From positions 744,001 to 808,000 of the forward strand of contig NZ_JAFIBW010000001.1 in NCBI RefSeq assembly GCF_017833295.1: a stretch of 64,000 bases of DNA, given 5' to 3'. A program made the position numbers and the translations under genes. This DNA comes from Methylobacterium sp. PvR107 (GTDB lineage Bacteria > Pseudomonadota > Alphaproteobacteria > Rhizobiales > Beijerinckiaceae). The notes beneath the pieces are model-generated. The model was not told the DNA's origin and ran no database searches. It saw only the letters and a program-made list of their open reading frames with translations. Of the stretch, positions 53,351 to 64,000 are shown one piece after another (the first letter of the stretch is position 1; every line of letters starts with the position of its first letter).

Positions 53351-54106
53351 TCAGCGGCCGCCGCCGATGTCGAGGATGGCGCCGGTGGTGTAGGCGGCCT
53401 CCTCCGAGAGGAGCCACACGATGGGGGCGGCGACCTCCTCGGCGGTGCCGGCCCGCCCCATCGGGACGCCGGGGCCGAGGCGCTCCACCCGGTCGGGCTC
53501 GCCGCCGCTGGCGTGGATCTCGGTGGCGATGATGCCGGGCGCCACCGCGTTGACGCGGATGCCCTCCCCGGCGACCTCGCGGGCGAGCCCGATCGTCAGA
53601 GAGTCGATGGCGCCCTTGGAGGCGGCGTAGTCGACGAACTGGCCGGGTCCGCCGAGGCGTGCCGCCACCGAGGACAGGTTGACGATCGATCCGCCGGCGC
53701 CGCCGCGCTTGGTCGACATGCGCCGGACCGCCTCGCGGGCGCAGAGGAAGCTGCCGACGACGTTGGTGGTCATCATCCGTTGTAGGCGCTCGACGCTCAT
53801 GTCGGCGACGTCCGACTTCACGTCGACCACGCCGGCATTGTTGACGAGCGCCGTCAGGCGGCCGAGGCCGTCGGCCGCCTGGAACAGGGCGATCACGTCG
53901 GCCTCGCTGCCGACATCACCCTTCACGGCGAGCGCCGTCCCGCCCTGGGCTTTGATCGCGTCCACCACGCCTTGCGCCGCGGCTTCATCCGACACGTAGC
54001 TCAGGCAGACCGCGTAGCCGCGCTCCGCCAGGAGCAGCGACACCGCACGGCCGATGCCGCGGCCGCCGCCAGTGACGATGGCGACCCTGTTCTCAGCGCC
54101 CGACAT
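53351..54106 (-). CDS. Short-chain dehydrogenase within the odh operon
   Basis: A 251-residue classical [26 protein letters not shown] at the N-terminus, [31 protein letters not shown], and the active-site [19 protein letters not shown] with Tyr and Lys, ending in [13 protein letters not shown], as in glucose/3-oxoacyl reductase-type SDRs. Substrate unknown. It lies seven bases after odhB and 61 before lpd, inside the E2-E3 gap. A similar SDR is commonly found between sucB and lpd in rhizobia and relatives, so its position is conserved, though it is not part of the known complex. Confidence 0.9.
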   Translation of the reverse strand: MSGAENRVAIVTGGGRGIGRAVSLLLAERGYAVCLSYVSDEAAAQGVVDAIKAQGGTALAVKGDVGSEADVIALFQAADGLGRLTALVNNAGVVDVKSDVADMSVERLQRMMTTNVVGSFLCAREAVRRMSTKRGGAGGSIVNLSSVAARLGGPGQFVDYAASKGAIDSLTIGLAREVAGEGIRVNAVAPGIIATEIHASGGEPDRVERLGPGVPMGRAGTAEEVAAPIVWLLSEEAAYTTGAILDIGGGR

Positions 54107-54113
54107 GACAGCC

Positions 54114-55433
54114 TCAGAGGTCCAGCACGAGGCGCGCCGGATCCTCCAGCGCCTCCTTGACCCGCACCAGGAAGGTCACGGCCTCCTTACCGTCGACGAT
54201 GCGATGATCGTACGACAGGGCGAGGTACATCATCGGCCGAGCCTCGATCTTGCCGCCGCGGACCACCGGGCGCTCCTCGATGCGGTGCATGCCCAGGATG
54301 CCGGATTGCGGCGCGTTAAGGATCGGCGTCGACATCAGCGAGCCGTAGATGCCGCCATTGGTGATCGTGAAGGTGCCGCCCTGCATGTCCTCGATGGAGA
54401 GCTTGCCGTCGCGGGCCTTCTTGCCGAAGCCGGCGATCTTCTTCTCGATGCCGGCGATCGACAAGTCGTCGGCGTCGCGCACCACCGGCACGACGAGGCC
54501 CTTATCGGTGCCGACCGCGATGCCGATGTGGTAGTAGTTCTTGTAGACGAGGTCCTGCCCGTCGATCTCGGCGTTGACCGCCGGCACGTCCTTGAGGGCA
54601 CCGATCACCGCCTTGGTGAAGAAGCCCATGAAGCCGAGCTTCGTGCCGTGCTTCTTCTCGAAGATGTCCTTGTACTGGCTGCGCATCGCCATCACGGCCG
54701 ACATGTCGACGTCGTTGAACGTCGTCAGCATCGCCGCGGTGTCCTGCGCGTCCTTCAGGCGGCGCGCGATGGTCTGGCGCAGCTTGGTCATGCGCACGCG
54801 CTCCTCGCGCGCGGCATCGTCCGGCGCCGAGGGCGCGCGCGGCAGGGTCGGGCGCGCTTCCCTGGCGGGCGCCGACGGAGCCGGCCCCTTGGCAATGGCG
54901 CCGAGCATGTCGCCCTTGGTGACGCGGCCGTCCTTGCCGGACCCGTTCACGCTCGACGGATCGACGCCGGATTCGCGGGCGAGCTTGGCGACCGCCGGGC
55001 CGTTGTCGCCGACCGGGCGCTGCTGGGTTGCCGGAGCCGCGGCATCGCCGTGATTGCCGTAACCCGCCGAGGATTCCTGAGCCGGCGCCTCGGCCTTCGC
55101 GGGCGCGGCGGCCTTGGGGGCCTCGCTCCGGCTCTCGGCCTTGGTCTCGGCGACCTCTTTCGGCGCGGCCTTCTTGGCCGTCCCGCCGCCAGCACCGGCC
55201 TCGACGATCGAGCCGAGCAGGGCGCCGGGCTCCACGGTCTCGCCGTCTTTGACCAGGATCTCGCCCAGCTGGCCGGCCGCCGGGGCGTTCACCTCCAGGG
55301 TGACCTTGTCGGTCTCGAGCTCGACGATCGGCTCGTCGGCCGCAACCGTGTCGCCGGGCTTCTTGAACCAGCGGCCGATCGTGGCTTCGCTGACGGATTC
55401 GCCGAGGGTCGGGACGAGGATGTCGGTTGCCAT
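54114..55433 (-). CDS. sucB: Dihydrolipoyl succinyltransferase (E2 of 2-oxoglutarate dehydrogenase)
   Basis: E2, 439 residues, the core of the 2-oxoglutarate dehydrogenase complex. The single lipoyl domain has [12 protein letters not shown] with lipoylated Lys43, a long Ala/Pro/Lys linker covers about 85-135, the peripheral-subunit-binding domain is about 140-178 ([22 protein letters not shown]), and the catalytic domain (about 205-439) ends in [19 protein letters not shown] with the His-Asp pair. ATG 55433 is the clear start. It follows the YCII gene by 50 bases. The succinyl specificity is inferred from the adjacent odhA and sucCD genes. Confidence 0.96.
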   Translation of the reverse strand: MATDILVPTLGESVSEATIGRWFKKPGDTVAADEPIVELETDKVTLEVNAPAAGQLGEILVKDGETVEPGALLGSIVEAGAGGGTAKKAAPKEVAETKAESRSEAPKAAAPAKAEAPAQESSAGYGNHGDAAAPATQQRPVGDNGPAVAKLARESGVDPSSVNGSGKDGRVTKGDMLGAIAKGPAPSAPAREARPTLPRAPSAPDDAAREERVRMTKLRQTIARRLKDAQDTAAMLTTFNDVDMSAVMAMRSQYKDIFEKKHGTKLGFMGFFTKAVIGALKDVPAVNAEIDGQDLVYKNYYHIGIAVGTDKGLVVPVVRDADDLSIAGIEKKIAGFGKKARDGKLSIEDMQGGTFTITNGGIYGSLMSTPILNAPQSGILGMHRIEERPVVRGGKIEARPMMYLALSYDHRIVDGKEAVTFLVRVKEALEDPARLVLDL

Positions 55434-55483
55434 GCTCTCTTCTGCCCCCGCGGGGGGCCTCCTCTGGATGTCGGGTCGCGACG

Positions 55484-55783
55484 TCAGTGCCGCAGGATCA
55501 GGGATGGAACGGGCGAGACACGGTACCGGAAGCCCGCCTGCGCCATCACGACGGGATCCGCCGCACCGAGTGCCTGGGCCTGCGCCGCATCGGCTGCCTC
55601 GACCAGGGCCAGGCCCCAGGTGCCGCCGGACTCGAAAACGGGCCCGACCGCGATAGCGGCTCCACTGGCCGCCTCCTCCATCCAGTAGCCGGAATGCGCC
55701 GAGAACAGCGCTTTCTCGGCATCCGTCGCGTCGAACGGGAAGCTCGGGCGGGGCGGTTCCAGACGGAGCAGGAAGTAGGCCAT
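55484..55783 (-). CDS. YCII-related protein
   Basis: A 99-residue protein of the YCII (DGPF-like) fold, a dimeric alpha-beta barrel. It begins [20 protein letters not shown], followed by a His-containing helix ([17 protein letters not shown]), the [19 protein letters not shown] stretch, and an end [13 protein letters not shown] His-Asp pair is typical of the YCII family, and the His of FSAHSGY may be it. Family proteins act as small enzymes or stress-related factors with mostly unknown chemistry. It lies between odhA (ten bases) and odhB (50 bases) in the same direction, so it is co-transcribed with 2-oxoglutarate dehydrogenase. Confidence 0.82.
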   Translation of the reverse strand: MAYFLLRLEPPRPSFPFDATDAEKALFSAHSGYWMEEAASGAAIAVGPVFESGGTWGLALVEAADAAQAQALGAADPVVMAQAGFRYRVSPVPSLILRH

Positions 55784-55793
55784 GGCCGGACGA

Positions 55794-58784
<2,991 letters not shown>

Positions 58785-58867
58785 GGTGCGTCCATCCTGA
58801 TCGCGCGGGCAGGCTCGCCTGCCCCTCGGGCTCCCCGTCAGCGCGGCGGCTTGCCCTGAAACCGAAA

Positions 58868-58942
58868 CGGGGCGGGTGACCGCCCCGCTGAAATCGTCTG
58901 CACACCCGATATGGGCGTTGCGGCCCTGCGGTGGCCGCAACG
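58868..58942 (-). terminator. Two hairpins between sucD and odhA
   Basis: On the minus strand the first hairpin (58916-58942, 10-bp stem CGTTGCGGCC) follows the sucD stop by 15 bases without a T-run; the second (58868-58887, 8-bp stem CGGGGCGG) ends in TTTC. The second is terminator-like. The 173-base gap probably carries the separate promoter of the odh genes. Confidence 0.6.
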
Positions 58943-58957
58943 CAGGCGCGCTTGCCT

Positions 58958-59842
58958 TCAGCCCTTCAGGACCTCGACCAGGGTCGAGCCCAGCCGGGCC
59001 GGCGACGGCGACACGCGGATGCCCGCGGCCTCCATGGCGGCGATCTTGTCCTCGGCGCCGCCCTTGCCGCCCGAGATGATCGCGCCGGCATGGCCCATGC
59101 GGCGGCCCGGAGGCGCCGTGCGGCCGGCGATGAAGCCGACCATCGGCTTCTTGCGCCCGCGCCTGGCCTCGTCCTTCAGGAACTGGGCGGCCTCCTCCTC
59201 GGCCGAGCCGCCGATCTCGCCGATCATCACGATCGACTCGGTCTTCGGGTCGGCCAGGAACAGCTCCAGCACGTCGATGAACTCGGTGCCCTTCACCGGG
59301 TCGCCGCCGATCCCCACCGCGGTGGTCTGGCCGAGGCCGGCATTGGAGGTCTGAAACACCGCCTCGTAGGTCAGCGTGCCCGAGCGGGACACGATGCCGA
59401 CGGAGCCCGGCCGGAAGATGTTGGCCGGCATGATGCCGATCTTCGACTCGCCGGCCGTGACGATGCCCGGGCAGTTCGGCCCGACGAGACGGGACTTCGA
59501 GCCCGTCAGCGCTCGCTTTACCCGCACCATGTCGAGCACCGGGATGCCCTCCGTGATGCAGACGATCAGCGGCACCTCGGCGGCAATCGCCTCGCAGATC
59601 GCGTCGGCGGCACCCGGTGGCGGGACGTAGACCACCGAGGCCTCGGCGCCCGTGGCCTCGCGGGCCTCGGCCACGGTGTCGAACACCGGCAGGCCGAGAT
59701 GGCGGGAGCCGCCCTTGCCGGGGCTCGTGCCGCCGACCATCTTGGTGCCGTAGGCGATGGCCTGCTCGGAGTGGAAGGTCCCGTTCTTGCCGGTGAAACC
59801 CTGGCAGATGACCTTGGTGCTGGCGTCGATCATCACCGACAT
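58958..59842 (-). CDS. sucD: Succinyl-CoA ligase alpha subunit
   Basis: SucD, 294 residues, the CoA-binding alpha subunit of succinyl-CoA synthetase. The N-terminal CoA site is [47 protein letters not shown] and [21 protein letters not shown] follow, with the phosphorylated His in GHAGAI. ATG 59842 has GGAG upstream and lies two bases after the sucC stop. It is located after sucC in the same operon, as in most alphaproteobacteria. The gap to odhA carries hairpins. Confidence 0.97.
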   Translation of the reverse strand: MSVMIDASTKVICQGFTGKNGTFHSEQAIAYGTKMVGGTSPGKGGSRHLGLPVFDTVAEAREATGAEASVVYVPPPGAADAICEAIAAEVPLIVCITEGIPVLDMVRVKRALTGSKSRLVGPNCPGIVTAGESKIGIMPANIFRPGSVGIVSRSGTLTYEAVFQTSNAGLGQTTAVGIGGDPVKGTEFIDVLELFLADPKTESIVMIGEIGGSAEEEAAQFLKDEARRGRKKPMVGFIAGRTAPPGRRMGHAGAIISGGKGGAEDKIAAMEAAGIRVSPSPARLGSTLVEVLKG

Positions 59843-59844
59843 GA

Positions 59845-61041
59845 TCAGGCTCCCTTCACGGCGGCGACGATCTTCTGGGCGGCGTCGTCGAGGTCGTCCG
59901 CCGGGATGACGTTGAGGCCGGAATTGCGGATGATGGCCTTGCCCTGCTCGACGTTGGTGCCCTCGAGGCGCACCACCAGCGGCACCTGCAGGCCCACCGC
60001 CTTCACGGCCGCGATCACGCCGTTGGCGATCACGTCGCATTTCATGATCCCGCCGAAGATGTTGACGAGGATGCCCTTCACCTGCGGATCGGCGGTGATG
60101 ATCTTGAACGCCGCCGTGACCTTCTCTTCGGAGGCGCCGCCGCCGACATCGAGGAAGTTGGCCGGGCTCTCGCCGTAGAGCTTGATGATATCCAGCGTCG
60201 CCATGGCGAGCCCGGCGCCGTTGACCATGCAGCCGATCGTGCCGTCGAGCGCGATGTAGGCGAGGTCATATTTCGATGCCTCGATCTCCTTGGCGTCCTC
60301 TTCGGTCTCGTCCCGCAGGGCGACGATGTCGGCGTGCTTGTAGAGCGCGTTCGAGTCGAACGAAATCTTGGCGTCGAGGCACTTGAGATGGCCGTCGGCG
60401 GTCAGCACCAGCGGATTGATCTCCAGCATGCTCATGTCCTTGGCCACGAACGCCGCGTAGAGCTTCTCGGTGAGCGAGGCCGCTTCCTTGGCCTGGGCGC
60501 CGGTCAAGCCCAGCGCCTTGGCGACCGCGCGGCCGTGATGGGGCATGACGCCCGTGGCCGGATCGACCGCGATCGTGTGGATCTTCTCGGGCGTGTCGTG
60601 AGCGACCGCCTCGATGTCCATGCCGCCCTCGGTGGAGACCACGAAGGCGACCCCACCGGTGACACGATCGACCAGCATCGACAGGTAGAATTCCTCGGCG
60701 ATCTGGGCCCCCTCCTCAATGTAGAGGCGGTTGACCTGCTTGCCGGCCGGGCCGGTCTGGATCGTCACCAGGGTCTGGCCGAGCATCTCGCCGGCATATT
60801 GCTTCACCTCGTCGATCGACTTGGTGACGCGCACGCCGCCCTTGGCACCCTCGGGTGCGCCCTTGAAGGTGCCCTTGCCGCGGCCACCCGCATGGATCTG
60901 GCTCTTCACGACCCAGACGGGGCCTCCGAGCTCCTTGGCGGCGGCTTCGGCCTCCGACGGGTTGAAGATGGCAACGCCGCGGGAGACGGGCAGGCCGAAC
61001 TCCTTCAGCACGGCCTTGGCCTGATATTCATGGATATTCAT
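59845..61041 (-). CDS. sucC: Succinyl-CoA ligase beta subunit
   Basis: SucC, 398 residues, the ADP/GDP-forming beta subunit. The ATP-grasp N-terminus ([22 protein letters not shown]), [39 protein letters not shown] and the C-terminal [18 protein letters not shown] and [15 protein letters not shown] are all standard. ATG 61041 is the start. mdh ends 102 bases upstream and sucD follows after two bases, giving the classical mdh-sucC-sucD order. The 102-base gap has no strong terminator, so read-through from mdh is likely. Confidence 0.97.
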   Translation of the reverse strand: MNIHEYQAKAVLKEFGLPVSRGVAIFNPSEAEAAAKELGGPVWVVKSQIHAGGRGKGTFKGAPEGAKGGVRVTKSIDEVKQYAGEMLGQTLVTIQTGPAGKQVNRLYIEEGAQIAEEFYLSMLVDRVTGGVAFVVSTEGGMDIEAVAHDTPEKIHTIAVDPATGVMPHHGRAVAKALGLTGAQAKEAASLTEKLYAAFVAKDMSMLEINPLVLTADGHLKCLDAKISFDSNALYKHADIVALRDETEEDAKEIEASKYDLAYIALDGTIGCMVNGAGLAMATLDIIKLYGESPANFLDVGGGASEEKVTAAFKIITADPQVKGILVNIFGGIMKCDVIANGVIAAVKAVGLQVPLVVRLEGTNVEQGKAIIRNSGLNVIPADDLDDAAQKIVAAVKGA

Positions 61042-61143
61042 CGGAGCCTCGTAGGGAGGAGCGAATAGGTGACGGCGAACAGCGCGTGGCGATTGGGACT
61101 CGAATCCCCGAACGCGACGCGCTGCCCGGTATCCGCTTACCGG

Positions 61144-62505
<1,362 letters not shown>

Positions 62506-63081
62506 TCAGAGAATTCCGGAGCGCAGGACCCGCTGGATCGCGTGGATGACGGCCCCGAACCGGGCCTCGATCAGGTCACGGGGCACTTCGGCATCGTGCT
62601 GGATGGCCAGGGGGTGCGTGAAGCGGTAGCTCGCGTCGAAGATGTAGGCGATCGCCCGCTCCCGATCGCGCGCCGAGAAGATGCCGGAGGTGATACCCTC
62701 CTCCACCACGCGCTCGACCAGGCTGCGCAGCCGGACGCGATGCCGCCGGGCGATCGGCCGGGCCGAGACCGTGGCGTCGAGATGGACCGCGAACAGATTC
62801 GGTTCGTCGAACAGGGCATCCCGCTGGACCGTCGCGAGGGCGGTCAGCAGCCGCTCGATCTTGTCGTCGGCGGGATCGGGCGCGTCGGCGATGCCGGCGA
62901 GCCGGGCTTCGACCTCGCGCAGCCAGCGGCCCGCCACCGCGTCGAGGAGCGCGTCCTTCGACGGGAAATAGCGGTACACGTTGGCATGCGTCATGCCCGC
63001 CTCGGCGGCGACGGCCACGACCGTCACGCGCTTGGGCCCGAGCCGCGAGAGATGTTCGGTTGCGATACCGAGCAGGCGCAC
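62506..63081 (-). CDS. TetR-family regulator
   Basis: A 191-residue regulator. The helix-turn-helix VTVVAVAAEAGMTHANVYRYFPSKDALLDAVAG and the following TetR_C domain (SLVERVVEEGITSGIFSARDRERAIAYIFDASYRF) are clear. The start at GTG 63081 falls inside the usual first helix and has only a weak ribosome binding site. The reading frame stays open and gene-like for about 65 codons upstream (LPFLKPESDGSKEEALTAKA), yet contains no ATG, GTG or TTG, so the real start is unclear. The target gene is unknown; the closest neighbours are mdh and gloB. Confidence 0.78.
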   Translation of the reverse strand: MRLLGIATEHLSRLGPKRVTVVAVAAEAGMTHANVYRYFPSKDALLDAVAGRWLREVEARLAGIADAPDPADDKIERLLTALATVQRDALFDEPNLFAVHLDATVSARPIARRHRVRLRSLVERVVEEGITSGIFSARDRERAIAYIFDASYRFTHPLAIQHDAEVPRDLIEARFGAVIHAIQRVLRSGIL

Positions 63082-63429
63082 ATCGGCCGCAACCGGTGCT
63101 CGGGGCCGCGTTGCGCCGGCCGTATTGCCACCGTCGCGGGGCGTGCCGGTCTCGGCATCGGCGAGGGTGAGCTTGGCCTTGGCGGTGAGCGCCTCTTCCT
63201 TGGATCCGTCAGATTCTGGCTTGAGGAACGGAAGTGGAAGGCGGGAAGTGGACAGGTGGTAGGGCGAGACGGACCCCCATCATACCGGCTGAAGCGTCCC
63301 GGCGCTTCGCGTTGACGTTGCGGCTTCCCCCCGGGAGCCCGGTTACCTCAGCGGATTAGGACCGCTTAAATAACCCTATGTGTCAGTTCGCCTTGAGAAG
63401 GCAACAAATTTTTCTCGTTACCCCCTGCG
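63082..63429. other. Intergenic region with coding-like extension of the TetR frame
   Basis: The TetR frame continues open through 63082-63277 without a start codon. From about 63355 to 63425 the DNA is AT-rich (TTAAATAACCC, CAACAAATTTTTCTCG) and probably holds the TetR promoter. No other gene. Confidence 0.5.
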
Positions 63430-64000
63430 TCAGAAGCGGTTCTTCCACGCTCGTAGGGCGACGAACACTGCCTCTGGATCACTTTCCAGTGGCATATCGA
63501 CCGACTTGGCCAGGGCCGGCTCGGCGCTGCGCAGGAAGGGATTGGTCGCCCGTTCCACGGCCAGGGTCGACGGGATCAGGAACCGGCCTTGCGCCTTCGC
63601 CCGCTCGGCGTCGGCGAAGCGGGTCTTAAGATCCGCGTTATCCGGATCCGCCGCCAGGGCGAAACGCGCGTTGCTGAGGACATAATCGTGACCGCTGAAC
63701 ACCTGCGTGTCGTCGGGCAGGTCGTCGAAGCGCCGGAGGGACCGGTAGAGGGTCTCGGGCGGGCTCTCCATCACCCGCCCGCAGCCCAGCGTGAACAGCG
63801 TGTCCCCGGCGCAGACGAGGCCGGCCTCGGCGAACCAGTAGGTGACGTGGTCGGCGCAATGGCCCGGCGTTTCCCAGACCTGGGCCTCCAGGTTGCCGAC
63901 CCGCACCCTGTCGCCCTCGCGCACGGTGATGTCCACCAGCGGGACGGCGTCCCCGGCCTTCGCGGGCGCCGTCACGCGCGCGCCCGTCGCCTGCTTCACC
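63430..64000 (-). CDS. gloB: Hydroxyacylglutathione hydrolase (glyoxalase II), C-terminal part
   Basis: The C-terminal 190 residues of glyoxalase II, a metallo-beta-lactamase-fold hydrolase that splits S-lactoylglutathione to D-lactate and glutathione. The N-terminal metal motif (THxHxDH) lies beyond the window. Metal ligands seen are the His in ETPGHCADHVTYW, the Asp in LVCAGDTLFTLGCGRV and His in FSGHDYVLSNARFAL, with the substrate-binding C-terminal domain (IPSTLAVERATNPFLRS) following. The length and NPFLR motif fit GloB and not another family member. Near the end DPEAVFVALRAWKNRF closes the protein. Confidence 0.93.
   Translation of the reverse strand, partial: VKQATGARVTAPAKAGDAVPLVDITVREGDRVRVGNLEAQVWETPGHCADHVTYWFAEAGLVCAGDTLFTLGCGRVMESPPETLYRSLRRFDDLPDDTQVFSGHDYVLSNARFALAADPDNADLKTRFADAERAKAQGRFLIPSTLAVERATNPFLRSAEPALAKSVDMPLESDPEAVFVALRAWKNRF

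Overview
The window is high-GC alphaproteobacterial chromosome, most likely a Methylobacterium/Methylorubrum-type facultative methylotroph. The evidence is a block of tetrahydromethanopterin/methanofuran-linked genes of archaeal type (MfnF-like ASKHA protein, HisA/HisF-related protein), hopanoid genes (hpnN, hpnH), a CtrA-type site, and an mdh-sucCD-odhAB-lpd cluster in rhizobial order. Almost every gene is chromosomal housekeeping or conserved accessory. I see no prophage, IS element or CRISPR array. Several starts are GTG or TTG.

Layout. 1-4.9 kb: end of a GNAT acetyltransferase gene, the hopanoid RND transporter hpnN (-) and the adenosylhopane synthase hpnH (+). 5-9.1 kb: a leftward operon of MfnF-like protein, 66-aa protein, membrane protein and GNAT protein, abutting head-to-head a HisA/F-related gene followed by leuD. 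9.2-17 kb: O-methyltransferase/TetR pair, lytic transglycosylase plus RidA, a chemoreceptor, rplS, a HAD nucleotidase and argB. 17.7-34.8 kb: the most distinctive region. A seven-domain reducing polyketide synthase is coupled by ATGA overlap to an alpha-oxoamine synthase, followed by a Wza-like exporter, an LTA-synthase-like membrane enzyme, KpsC-like and KpsS-like proteins, a short-chain dehydrogenase and a formyltransferase. The set matches the rkpA-rkpG-rkpH-rkpI-rkpJ genes of rhizobial K-antigen capsule and suggests synthesis of a sphingoid-like amino-lipid that carries or anchors a capsule.

35-51.7 kb: an isolated FlgC-like rod protein under a perfect CtrA motif, an amino acid permease, rpsO-pnp with an RNase III-type leader hairpin, small membrane proteins, a RidA/PotF pair, a zinc-ribbon membrane protein, an SF2 helicase next to tRNA-Tyr, ruvC, ynfA, xerC and a tandem-receiver protein. 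51.9-62.1 kb: a leftward TCA-cycle cluster (mdh, sucC, sucD, odhA, YCII protein, odhB, SDR, lpd). 62.5-64 kb: a TetR regulator and the C-terminal part of a glyoxalase II gene running off the window.

Intergenic spaces repeatedly carry an imperfect palindromic element of about 115-145 bp whose ends read roughly GTCATTCCGGGGC and GCCCCGGAATGAC. Four copies are described. Starts were chosen by eye from ribosome binding sites and family length; functions rest on motif recognition, not on database searches.
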